Program-made: the position numbers and the translations under genes | Part shown: positions 11,301-21,300 of the stretch, piece after piece | Position numbering within the stretch: the stretch's first letter is position 1 | Layout of the letters: every line of letters begins with the position of its first letter | Notes under the pieces: generated by a model | What the model saw: only the letters and a program-made list of their open reading frames with translations | What the model was told of the DNA's origin: nothing | The model's database searches: none | From: Posidonia oceanica | Lineage: Eukaryota > Streptophyta > Magnoliopsida > Alismatales > Posidoniaceae | DNA length: 64,000 nucleotides | Assembly: GCA_037176725.1 (NCBI GenBank) | Contig: JAZBRS010000044.1 | Span: 2,294,001-2,358,000 of the forward strand | Direction: 5' to 3'

Positions 11301-12567
11301 AAAAACCTTAGCATTTATAGGTTATTTAGTCTTTTAATTTCCAATCCTAGCTCAAGTGGGGTATTGCTAATCCATTTTAGGCAATCCTAACTCATCCCTA
11401 ATGACTGGCTTAATCCTCATCTTGCCCTAATGTATTTTATAAAATATCAATCTCTTAAAGAACAAGATTCATTTTAAATCCACAAAACTCTCTAATAAAC
11501 CAAAAATTAGATTCTAAGCATCAACTAGAGATAGGGGAACCACTACAGGGTCTGGCCTAGCCAAAACTAGGCCAAAGTAGCCTGTTGGGCGCCCAGGAGG
11601 CACCAAAAGATCCTGGAAAACCGCACAAGGTTTACGCGCACTCTATACACGCAACAGTAAAAAAAATGAAGGTTTATCAGACAGCCTGCAAAAATCCAAA
11701 AAAAATCGCCCGATTTGGGAACTTGAACCGGTCTCAGCACAAACACCCACAAATATCACAAAAATATCCATAACGTAGATATCCAAGTCATCTACCATAT
11801 GAGACAAAAATCAAAGCATTCCGATAACCATAGATCAATATATGAAAATCCAAAGCAAGGGAGGTAATTCGGCCCAAAAAAAATCCAACATAATAACTCA
11901 CCACCCAAAAATATCCATAAAATCCACAATAAATCCCCTAAAATCATGAAATATCTACCATGCATCCACAACATGCTAATCTACACATCTACATCATTTC
12001 CAAACAAAATTGCAAGCCAGGAAGGGGGTGTGTACCTCAAACGACACACATAGAGGCTCTCTCTCCACCGCCAGCGACCCAACCCAAACACCGGTGACCA
12101 CCTCCTAGCCTAAGCTCGCCACAACCTCCTCGAGCATCCTCTGAGCCTCCACGATTCCCCCACAACTCATGCATCGCCGCAAACCAATAGGGTGAGTGCA
12201 CTCATGGAAACAGAGGGAAAGAAAGAGGAAGGAACAGAAGAAGAAGAAGAAGAAGAAGAAGAAGAAGAAGAAGAAGGAGAAAAGGGGAAAGAAGGCTCAC
12301 GACTCACGTCTCTCCCTCCGGACGGCTGCTACCTCCTCCTTTCTCTCCTTCTCAAGTCTTCCCCGACAGCCACCCAAAGATGCGGAAGGAAGAATGGCAG
12401 TTGCATGGCTGTGGCACAATCTGCATTCTTTAATAAACTTTTTTGAAAATTGCACAAAAACCCTCCTCTTCCTCACAAACTGCAAATCTCCCAAACTACT
12501 CCCAAAAATACTCCAGATTTCCTCGCGCCAAGCTTATCCGTTAGTTCCAGAAAACCTGGATGTTACA
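8314..12567 (-). mobile_element. Ty3/gypsy solo LTR (4.25 kb) nested in the MULE
   Basis: On the minus strand the unit starts TGTAACATCCAGG (12567) and ends ...GATTGTTACA (8314). It is flanked by a perfect 5-bp duplication AGGTT at 8309-8313 and 12568-12572. There is no primer-binding site, gag or pol, so this is a solo LTR left by LTR-LTR recombination. The end sequences and the layout match the chromovirus-like LTRs at 36648-40267 and 43836-46986, though it is a different family. Inside are a (AAG)n microsatellite at about 12236-12276, a CpG-rich block around 12040-12370, and a nested SIRE-like LTR at 9399-10658. Its own length without the nested insert is about 3.0 kb. Confidence 0.88.
9399..10658 (-). 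mobile_element. SIRE/Maximus-like Ty1/copia solo LTR (1.26 kb)
   Basis: On the minus strand it begins TGTTGAAAAATATC and ends ...CTAGAATCCTAACA. A perfect 5-bp duplication TGTCA lies at 9394-9398 and 10659-10663. The words TTTTGATGATAACAAA near the 5' end and CACCCCCTCTAATGAAGCC near the 3' end are typical of SIRE-type LTRs (family knowledge, not searched). No primer-binding site or coding region is present. Around 10020-10285 it holds a cluster of palindromic words such as ACGGTATACCG. It interrupts the surrounding gypsy LTR, so it is the youngest of the three nested layers. Confidence 0.85.
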
Positions 12568-12633
12568 AGGTTCTCCTCCTCCTCCTCCTTTTTTCACTAG
12601 TGCTTCCCAAGTGTTCGACAAATTGCTCCAAAG

Positions 12634-12975
12634 ATGCTGACTTCTTCAGCTGCTTCTTCTTCAAGATTAAGCAATACAGCATCACATGTCTGTCCCAAGT
12701 GTGACTTGATTTGTAACATATGGACAGCACATACTGATGCTAATCCATAGAGACGGTTCTTTCGATGTCCCAATAAGGAAGGAGGCAAAAAGTGTGGATA
12801 TTTTGCTTGGGTTGATGAAGTTAGTTGCCAACCTATAGACGTAATGTACAAGTTAGACACCATGGAGATTAACATTGTGAACAAGATGAAAAAATTAGGT
12901 TGTTTAATGCTATCGTTTGGACTTCTTGTTATTTTGTTGTTGTTGGTAGTCATATGTTTATTGATTAACATGTAA
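12634..12975 (+). pseudogene. GRF-type zinc-finger protein carried by the MULE (broken)
   Basis: Read from the ATG at 12634, a 113-codon frame encodes a Ser-rich start, then a GRF zinc finger (about residues 20-65: CPKCDLICNIW, RRFFRCPNK, CGYFAWVDE), a short linker and a C-terminal hydrophobic segment (residues about 88-112) that looks like a membrane anchor. The order Cys-x2-Cys ... Trp ... RRFxxCP ... CGxFxWxDE is diagnostic of the GRF family. Small GRF proteins of this form are common in plant genomes, often inside transposons. An in-frame TAG (codon 40, between NP and RRFF) breaks it. The gypsy solo LTR sits only about 60 bp upstream of the ATG, so its original promoter has been displaced. 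Either it is a second MULE gene or a captured host gene; its function is unknown. Confidence 0.7.
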
Positions 12976-13309
12976 CAAGCAAATGGATGGTATTTACTAG
13001 CTCATTTGAATATTGCTGAAAGTAAATGGATGTCATATGTTCGTTGTTATTGTGTTGTTGTAGAAATATTGATGACAATGGAACTGCAAAGATGACAATG
13101 GAACAAGCAAATAATAGCATACAATAGCATACAACTGCGAAGAATGTCACATAACAAGCCATACTGAGCATATCTGATGCATATGAATGTCACATAACAA
13201 GCCATACTAAGCATATCTGATGCATATGAATGTCATATAACAAGCCATACAAGAATCATATAACAAGACATACAATAAGAATGTCACAAATATCATGAGA
13301 TATCTGCCA

Positions 13310-13680
13310 AGAAAAACCCAGCCATGTAACAAGAGCATATCTTATTGACATTCAGAAATCATAAGCCTTGTAACAAAAGCATATCTTATTGACATTCAGA
13401 AATCATAAGCCATGAGATATCAGCCAACAAAAACCCAACCATGTAACAAAAGCATATCTTAACTGCACTTTTAGAAATCATAACCATGAGATATCAACCA
13501 ACAAAAACCGAGCCATGTTACAAAAGCATATCTTAACTGCACTTTCAGAAATCATAAGCCATGAGATAACAGCCAACAAAAACCCAGCCATATAAAAAAA
13601 GCATATCTTAACTGCACTTAGATATCATAAGCCATGCGATATCAGCCAACAAAAACCCAGCCATCATAGTTGCAATTAAA
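13310..13680 (+). repeat. About 74-bp tandem repeat in the MULE
   Basis: Roughly five degenerate copies of a unit containing AAAAGCATATCTTAACTGCA, AGAAATCATAAGCCATGAG and AACAAAAACCCAGCCATG. The AAACCCAGCC-like word recurs near 13431, 13504, 13578 and 13652, giving a spacing close to 74 bp. Shorter related copies lie at 13150-13260. Non-coding; located between the zinc-finger gene and the 3' end of the transposase gene. Confidence 0.8.
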
Positions 13681-13855
13681 TCAGATATAACAAGCCATAC
13701 AATAAGAATGTCAACCACATGAGGAGAATGTCATAAGCCATACTGAGCATATCTGAAGCAATTAAATCAGATATCAGAGCAATATGCATTACACTAGCCA
13801 TCAGATATCATGAGAAGTAGCTGTCATAAATATCATAACAGACATCACAGTTGAA

Positions 13856-14030
13856 AATAACTTCTGTCATCCCTAGTATGAGGTTACAAAAAAGAGAGAT
13901 GAAAGCCATCTAAAAGTAGTTGTTCACAAAAAATAACTTATGTCATCCCTAGTATGAGGTCACAAAAAAAGAGATGAAAACTATCTAAAAGTAGCTGTTC
14001 ACAAAAAATTACTTCTGTCATCCCTACTGT
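13856..14030 (+). repeat. About 78-bp tandem repeat
   Basis: Two full copies and a partial third of a unit with CTTCTGTCATCCCTAGTATG, GAGATGAAA and CTAAAAGTAG, immediately downstream (in the minus sense) of the transposase gene. Possibly part of its 3' untranslated region. Confidence 0.7.
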
Positions 14031-14215
14031 GTTTGTGATGGTTGTGGTGCTTGAGATCCCAACTGTGTTTCTTCTTGCGTTTGCTATGACCTTTTAGGAG
14101 TCAATTTTGTAGCTCTTGATCTTCCTCTACCTCTTCCAACAGCAACACCAATAGAACTGCACTCAGCAACTTCTGCCATTCCTCTACCTCTTCCAACATC
14201 CTTTTTTGCCTTTTT

Positions 14216-16936
14216 CTATAGTTGTCTCCCAACCTCACTACTACTCTTAGTCCCACTGTCAATCCCAATGTTAGGATTGAATGTTGGTCTTGCACTCTCA
14301 TATACAACTCCAACATTGACATTTGCACTGGTTCTACCTTCATTTATTGTTGGTCTACAACCCTTCTTATTATGACCTAACTTCGCACATTTGGAACACT
14401 TCACAGTCTTGGCATAAGGATCGGTTTCATACCTTCCCCTATACCTCTTCTTCTTAGGTCTTCCACTCTGTTTCTTGAATACTAGAGGGTACACATTAAT
14501 GTTCTCATTGCTTTTTTCCCAAAACTTGTATTCTGTAATGGGACAGATTGCCAGGTCATAACATTTCTTGTACATTTCAGTGGTATACACTTCATCTACC
14601 ATAGATTCAAGGTCTATCCCTAATTGCACAATTGCTACCGTTGCATGAACACAAGGAATGCCTGTGACCTGCCATTCCCTACAATCACATGTTTTGTTGT
14701 GTATATGAATAGTATACCTCCCTCCAGAACTCTCTACCTCCACCTCACCATCATTGCTTCTATGCAATTCCCATGGAGCTATAGACCTTGAATGTTTGTT
14801 TAGTACATTCTTCACCTTTGGAACCAACTTCTGTTTCAACTTGGAAGCATATCTTCTCTTGTCATCCATCACTGTCATGAGCTTCTTCCTAAACTGATCA
14901 ACTAGGTCTACCACAGTCCTTGATCTGCAATAAGAAATTTGGACAACACTTTGAAGTTAGGAACCACTCTTGCACTCTAGAGTTTGCAAATGGAATTATT
15001 GAAGTCTAGCAAGGACTTTGATAAGAAACTTACCTAATGGAACCAATGAAGTTGTTGAAGGATTCTGAGAAGTTGTTAGTTATATAGTTACATTTGGCAT
15101 TTGTCCCAAATGTGCATCTACTCCACCTGTCATGTTTGCAATCCATCAACCATTTGTAAGCTCCTTGATCTTGTACTTGAATCATATTCATGAAGTGGTA
15201 AAAATCAGGATCTATGAAAGACCTTGCTGCCTTCCACATCCATAACTCCAAATCTTTACCTACCATTTCAATACATCTCATTAAAACAAGATATAACTAG
15301 TTCATCAACTTAAACAATCAAAAATTACCTACCCAACCAGCACTCCTAAAGTTCTTGTATAAATGTCTCATACAAACTCTATGCTCAGCATTTGGGAAGA
15401 CAAAACCAATGGCCGGATATAACCCAGCCAACCTATCACTATACAAGGACAGACCTTGCATATCTCCAATGGCATCCTTCAAATTTTTCAAGAACCAAAA
15501 CTAACTATTCCCACTTTCAATTTCTGCCACAGCATATGCTAGGGGAAATAAACCATTGTTGCCATCAATTCCTGTAGCACCTAGCAAGACTCCTTTGTAC
15601 TTCCCTTTTAGATGACATGCATCTAAACCAATCACCTTCCTACATCCATGTATGAATCCCTCCTTTGATGCTTTGAAACAGAAAAAAAAACCTAGTGAAA
15701 CAGTTGGATTCATCCAACTCAAAACAGACAGTGCTACCAGGGTTTCTTCTCAGTAATTCTACCTTCAAGTCTGGAATTCTAGCATAACAGTCAAAGATGC
15801 TTCCATAGATGATCTCTTCAGCCTTCACCTTGCCCCACCATACCCTTTGATATGGCAGCAACAAGCCATACTTCTTATCAAGTGCCTACTTCAGCACAAG
15901 TGATGATACATTAGGATTAGCCTTCACTTCATCCAATATTTTGGATGCAATCCACTTAGCAGAGGCCATCTTCCCTTTACTTTTACCTTTGCTGTAACAA
16001 GTATGGGTAGTGACAATTGTCTTGATTTGGAATGTGTGCTTATCTTGCAAAACTGAAGCACGCAACCTCCATAGACAATCTTTATGATTAGCACACCTTA
16101 CTGTCACCCTATCCTTCTCATTCTTGATGTAGTTAACATCAAACCAGTCCTTGATACAATGTTGTCTCAATACCTGCCTAAACATGTACACATCAATAAA
16201 TCTAGCTTCCTTTTCCATACTAGGGTCCTCAGCATCAACAACAAAGTCATCACCTTCAAAGTTATGAACCACTGCTTCATCCTTTTCCAAGTTCTCTGCT
16301 TCATACTCTTCTTCTTCTTCTTCTTCTTCAATATCTTCATCTTCAATCTCTTCTTCTTCAGGCACAAACTCTGGATCATCATCACTGTCCTCATTAGATT
16401 CATAGAGGTTGTGATAGCTTCTTTCAGAATGACAACAGACACTGTCATTCTCACTCTCAATGTCCTTACCACCCTCTTGTTCATTGTCAACCACATGTGG
16501 TGCCTCATTAGGATCACATGTCAAAAAAATAGAAGGAGTCTCATTCTTCTTCTATTTCTTTTTCTCCAATCTCTCATTCTTCCTATCACTATGATTTGCT
16601 AATAGACCACCAACTTTCACCAAAGCAACATACAATCTAATCATATTCTTAAATGCTTTATTCGCATCAAACATGTCCATGAGGTCTTTATCTGTCGTGA
16701 GAAACACCAGTTCTCTAGGTCTTGAATTATGTACTAACCATGTAATTTCTAATGTCTCTTCAGTTCCCCAAGGAAGATGCTGCTAAATCCTCATTTAAGT
16801 CCAACATATTAGCATACTTTGAGTCTAATTTCATTGTCACTTGTTTGCCAAAATAATACTTCTTCCTATTAGTCCCTTCTATCGTCCCAAAATAACCGCT
16901 ATACTTGATAACAACAGTGAAGATAGTATCACTCAT
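14216..16936 (-). pseudogene. MuDR-type MULE transposase (broken)
   Basis: Read from the ATG at 16936 downwards. The N-terminus (MSDTIFTVVIKYSGYF) is followed by an acidic linker (Glu run near 16310), then a MuDR DNA-binding region (RFIDVYMFRQVLRQHCI ... CLWRLRAS ... THTC). The DDE domain starts near 15650 (VIGLDACHLKGKYKG, holding the first catalytic Asp), and the conserved NNFSESFNNFI lies near 15050. A SWIM zinc finger (CDCREW ... CVHA) and a CCHC knuckle (CSKCAKLGHNKKGC) close the protein. Two introns keep good splice sites (about 15347-15258 and 15032-14927). Damage: a frameshift near 16775, a stop near 16552, a stop near 15884, a frameshift in a T run near 15685, and a TAG near 15499 replacing a Trp codon. 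It would cut and paste elements bearing the matching terminal inverted repeats. Autonomous once, not now. Confidence 0.88.
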
Positions 16937-17099
16937 ACTTGACCCTATCATACAAAGACAATAATAATATTGGAAGTTAAGGAATAAATACAAGCAAATA
17001 TTTCTTCAAGCTCGCACAAAAATGTTAAGAAAGAAGAAATCCTTAACCTAGCAAAATTATTGACAAAAAACCCTACTCTAAGAAAACCCAAATCGACAT

Positions 17100-17300
17100 T
17101 GATGATCAAAGATCAATAGACCAGTGAGGTTACCTTGAGCACCACCGATCAAAACAAGGAGATAGAAGGCCTCGACCAGCACAAAGTAGAGCACAGTCGG
17201 GAAAAAAAACCCTCGACCAGACGAAGACGCTCGACCAGATGAAGACGCTCGACCATACGGAAACCCTCGACCAGTAGAGCGCAACCCCTTGAGCACCACG
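17100..17300 (-). repeat. Short GCTCGACCAGA direct repeats in MULE leader
   Basis: Words of the form CTCGACCAG recur at least five times between 17190 and 17280, two of them inside an exact GAAGACGCTCGACCAGA-type unit of 18 bp. The stretch lies between the transposase start and the right inverted repeat, so it is probably promoter or 5' leader of the transposase gene. The small frames here are not convincing genes. Confidence 0.5.
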
Positions 17301-17604
17301 ACAGCCCTCGATCAACGATCCTCACCGGAGAAGAAGTAGATCACTCTAGGGCAGGGGTTTTCGCAAGAGAACCAGGGATAGGAGAGGGGTAAATGGGAAA
17401 GCCATATAACCCGGTTAGGTGTTAACCAAGGTTAACACAGTTTACTGGACGGAATCCCTGGTCAGACGTTAGTCAACTAACGTCAGGGATTTTTTTATTA
17501 ATTAGAAGAACTTTAAGGGGGCAGGACAAACATGATAAAAGGTAGAGGTTTTTTAACGAATGAGAATGAACTTATGGAGTTATATGAAAATTACCTATTT
17601 ATCT

Positions 17605-18381
17605 ATTTTATTTTACTCGGCAAAGCACAAACATTTTCAATCTTAAATATTTGAATTTTTATTGACATTTGATAATAGTAAATTTTAGATAATTTCAAGA
17701 TGAAAAGTCAACTTTTATATAGTTTGATCAACAATGGTAAATTTAGTAGTACTACTTTATGGTGTATTTTAGTTTGATAAATAATAATATAGTTAATTTG
17801 ATTCGATTTTAAATACATATAATTTGATTCTAATACTGATTGAGTCGATAAATATGGTTTCCAAAACTAATCGAATCATGTGAACCTTTGGAAGACCATT
17901 CTCGCGGCCAAGTCACGCAGGTGACCCTCCTCCGCATCGGAACTGGGAACGTGCAACCCAAGAGATTATTATCCCACAAATCTTCGGCACAGTGGCCAAG
18001 ACCTGCCGCAGCCAACGAACTACTATCAGCACAGTCTTAACTCCCTTGGGGCACGCAACTCTATGACAAAACCAACGTGACGCATGCATCCCAGGGACCG
18101 AGGCGTCACCGTGGACCGAATGATGCATCATACATTGATCTTAGAGAATTTATCATAACATAAATTGCTCCCTAATATTTTTTTTTTTTGTCAAGCACCA
18201 GCAGCCAGCCAGCGGTTTCCATTAATCCTTTCCACTCAAGTCTTTCCTGAGAAAACATCAACCTTCCACGAAAGGAGCCCCTCTCTCTTCAGGATGCAGC
18301 CTAACCTTGCACGTTGCAGCCCCTCTCTCTTCCTCGTCTCCTCAACACCAACCAATTACGGTGTCCAGAACCGGCCGGGAG
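17605..18381 (+). promoter_or_regulatory. Upstream region of the Hsp110-like gene
   Basis: Between the MULE's right duplication and the Hsp110 ATG. The distal half is AT-rich; from about 17880 it becomes GC-richer, and a pyrimidine-rich leader (CCCCTCTCTCTTC twice, near 18278 and 18319) precedes the start codon. I found no perfect heat-shock element (alternating nGAAn/nTTCn in 5-bp steps) and no clear TATA box. No other gene is supported; the small minus-strand frames at 17830-18131 have no recognisable domain. Confidence 0.4.
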
Positions 18382-21300
18382 ATGAGCGTTGTTGGGCTCG
18401 ACATCGGCAACGACACCTGTGCTGTGGCTGTGGTCAAGCCGAAGGTGATCCAGATACTCCAGAATGACGAATCCAAGTACGAGACCCCGTCGGTGGTCGC
18501 CTTCACCAGGAAGAGACGCAAAATTGGATCGGCAGCCACGATGAATCCGACCACAACCATCTCCCAACTGAAGCGTCTGATATGCATGCGCTTCGAGGAC
18601 GCAGCTCATGCCAACGAGCTTGACCATCTCCCTTTCGCCACAACGAAGGCAGCCGACGGTGGTATCTCGATCCACGTCAGGTACCTGGACCAGGACATGG
18701 AGTTCACCCCGGTCCAGGTCCTGGCCATGCTCCTTTCCCACCTGAAACAGACGACGGAGAAGAACCTCGGCATGTCGGTCAACGACTGCGTGATCGGTGT
18801 CCCGTCGTACTTCACCGACAGCGAGAGGTTTGCATACCTCGACGCTGCAAAGATTGCGGGGCTGTGCCCGCTCCGGTTGATGCACGACGGGACCGCAATT
18901 GCCTTGGGTTATGATATCTTCAAGACCGAAACCAAGGCCCCGAAAAAGGTCGTGTTTGTCGACGTCGGTCACTGCGACACGCAGGTCACGGCTGCGTTAT
19001 TCGATTGCAGAGGGGTGAGGATTCTTTCCCACGCTTTTGACCGGGACTTGGGAGGGAGGGATTTTGATAAGGTACTCTTCGACTACTTCTCCGGGCAATT
19101 CAACCGTGACTACAATATCGATGTTGCTACGCTGAATGCGCGCGCTCGAACGCGACTAATGGCAGCGTGCGAAAAGCTGAAGAAGGTATTGACGGCCAAC
19201 GGGGAGGCAAATATTTGTGTTGAGTGCTTGGTTGATGAATTAGACTTGTCCGGCAGTATCAAGAGAAATGAGTTTGAAGAGCATTCATCGAGTTTGCTTA
19301 AGCGGATCAGACGTGCCTGCGAGAATGCTCTAAAGGATGCGAGGCTGAGAATCTGCGATGTTGAGACTGTTGAGCTTGTGGGATTGGGATCTCGGATTCC
19401 GGCGATCTCGACGACTCTTTCTGATTTTTTCGGAAAGCCGCCGAGTCGGACTCTAAATTCTAGTGACTGTGTTGCCATGCTTAGCCCGAGTTCCAAAATC
19501 AAAGAGTACAAGGTATGGTTTCGAACTTTTGAGGTCTCCTATTGTATTTTTTTGTCATGGGACTACTATCGATGATCTGCTACTGTTCTATTCCCTTTAT
19601 CATATGTTATACTTTCTTTTCTTTCATGTGGTGATATTACTATCGGCTGATTCATGTGTTATACCTAGTAGTCATGCGTGCCTTATACGTTTTATAAACA
19701 ATTTAATCGATATATTTTCTTCTTTTATCAAATACTTTTATAGAGGATAGAAGGGTGTGAATCTTGGACTGAAATTGATCTTGTTTTCAACCATTAGATT
19801 CGAACATGTTATTTCTAGGGACCATTATCAAGGGCCACTTAAGGATTTGTATGGTCTCCTAAAAAGAGTAAATGTGACATCTAAAAGGTGGTCATAAGAT
19901 GAGACTTAGATTGGTGAACTTAAGTCTTGAATTCATATCCAAAGCAAATATCACCCACTTTATCCTTGAATTCCATCCCACTGTAGAACTCGTACGTTAT
20001 TGTTCTCAACTAGTAGCAACCGCCTGAGATCTGATAGGAGCTCCACCCAACTCCCCCACAACTCCATTAAATATAAGAATCAACGTGGTATCCATTCTAC
20101 CATCTTTGATTCTATATCGTTGCCATTTTGACCCTACAACTCTTGCACTCTTGAAATGTACGAAACTACTCTTTGAATGCACACATCTATGAAACAAGCA
20201 ACTAGCATCCAAGATCCAATATGTATCTTCTGATGCGACTCTAATGAGCCAAAAAGAGATCCAACAGTCGAGAAGTAGCTCGTGCTTGGTCACTAGCTAG
20301 CTACTAAGAGGGAATAGAGGGTCAACAGACCTTGACCGGAAGATTCTAGTTGGAAATATTTTGGCGCTCAAGTCAATCACTTGGACATAGTAGATGTTAA
20401 GTGGATTGAGCAGGTAATGGTTGTGTACCTTCTCTCCTTTTGGGAGGAAATCCAATAAGCTCTTTGACCGCCCTCATGGTGGGTTGAGTGCGGACATTAA
20501 CGCTCTCCTTACATGCCATCACTTTTATTACACCTACTCCATGCGCTATCATCATTACTACACTCCTTATCGTTTTGCCATTAATGCTTAATCCAGTTGC
20601 CTCTGTCACCAATGACATTGATGCTCTGGCTGCTTGGTATCATTACGCCTCCCCACTATTTACAGCCCATCATCACTCCTTAGTCCACTTGTGTTGGCTT
20701 TGTTGGCTTGCACCTCGTGAGTTGAGCCACGTAGCGCTCATGCAAAGGTGGGAGAATTTCACCTGTATCATTTGACTGATGTCCTTGTGGTCTAGGGTAA
20801 CTGAGCCATCGAGGGCACACTTATTGTCATGTGACCATGTCCCGAGGATGACCGCTATGGTGTAGTACTTGCCTTTCAAGGCACTTCATTGCCCCTATGG
20901 ATAAACAATGATTCCTCCTTTTAAGGGTCGTGGGTGACATGTGTCTCCTCAGGGTTGCCCTAAGTGTGAATGGATTCTTAAACCAAGGGTACATCTCTTC
21001 ACGGATAGTGACACCTCCTTTGTGTAACTTTCCCACCTTCTCCAACCTTTTTTGAAATTTCAACTACCTTCTTCCCCCAGATAAATAGGTGCCTTCTCTA
21101 TTCTCCTCCTTTCTTCCCGTTTTCCTTTGTGCCTTTGCTTATTTGTACTCTTGCCTCCTTTTTGTTCTTGCTTTCTTACTCTAGCGTCTCTTTTCTTTCA
21201 GTTGGTAGGCTCCCTTTCCTTCTCTTTTCTCTCTTAGATGACTTGTTCCTCTTGCAAGTCTAGCTTCTCCTTCTCGAGATCATCCTTCCATAAACATCAC

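Larger units (their letters stand above)
7568..17595 (-). mobile_element. Complete Mutator-like DNA transposon (MULE), 10.0 kb
   Basis: The two ends are long terminal inverted repeats, about 89 bp at 7568-7656 and 87 bp at 17509-17595. They share GGTAATTTTCATATAA at the tips, then CATTCTCATTCGTTAAAAA, CTACCTTTTATCA and CTGCCCCCTTAAAGTT. The element is flanked by a perfect 9-bp duplication, TATTTATCT, at 7559-7567 and 17596-17604, the hallmark length for Mutator. It carries a broken MuDR-type transposase (minus strand) and a GRF zinc-finger gene (plus strand). Without the nested LTR insertion at 8314-12567 it would be about 5.8 kb. Both genes are broken, so it could move only if transposase came from elsewhere. 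Confidence 0.93.

Noticed and set aside
12192..12600. Lys/Glu-rich open frames
   Set aside because: They come from an (AAG)n microsatellite inside a solo LTR.
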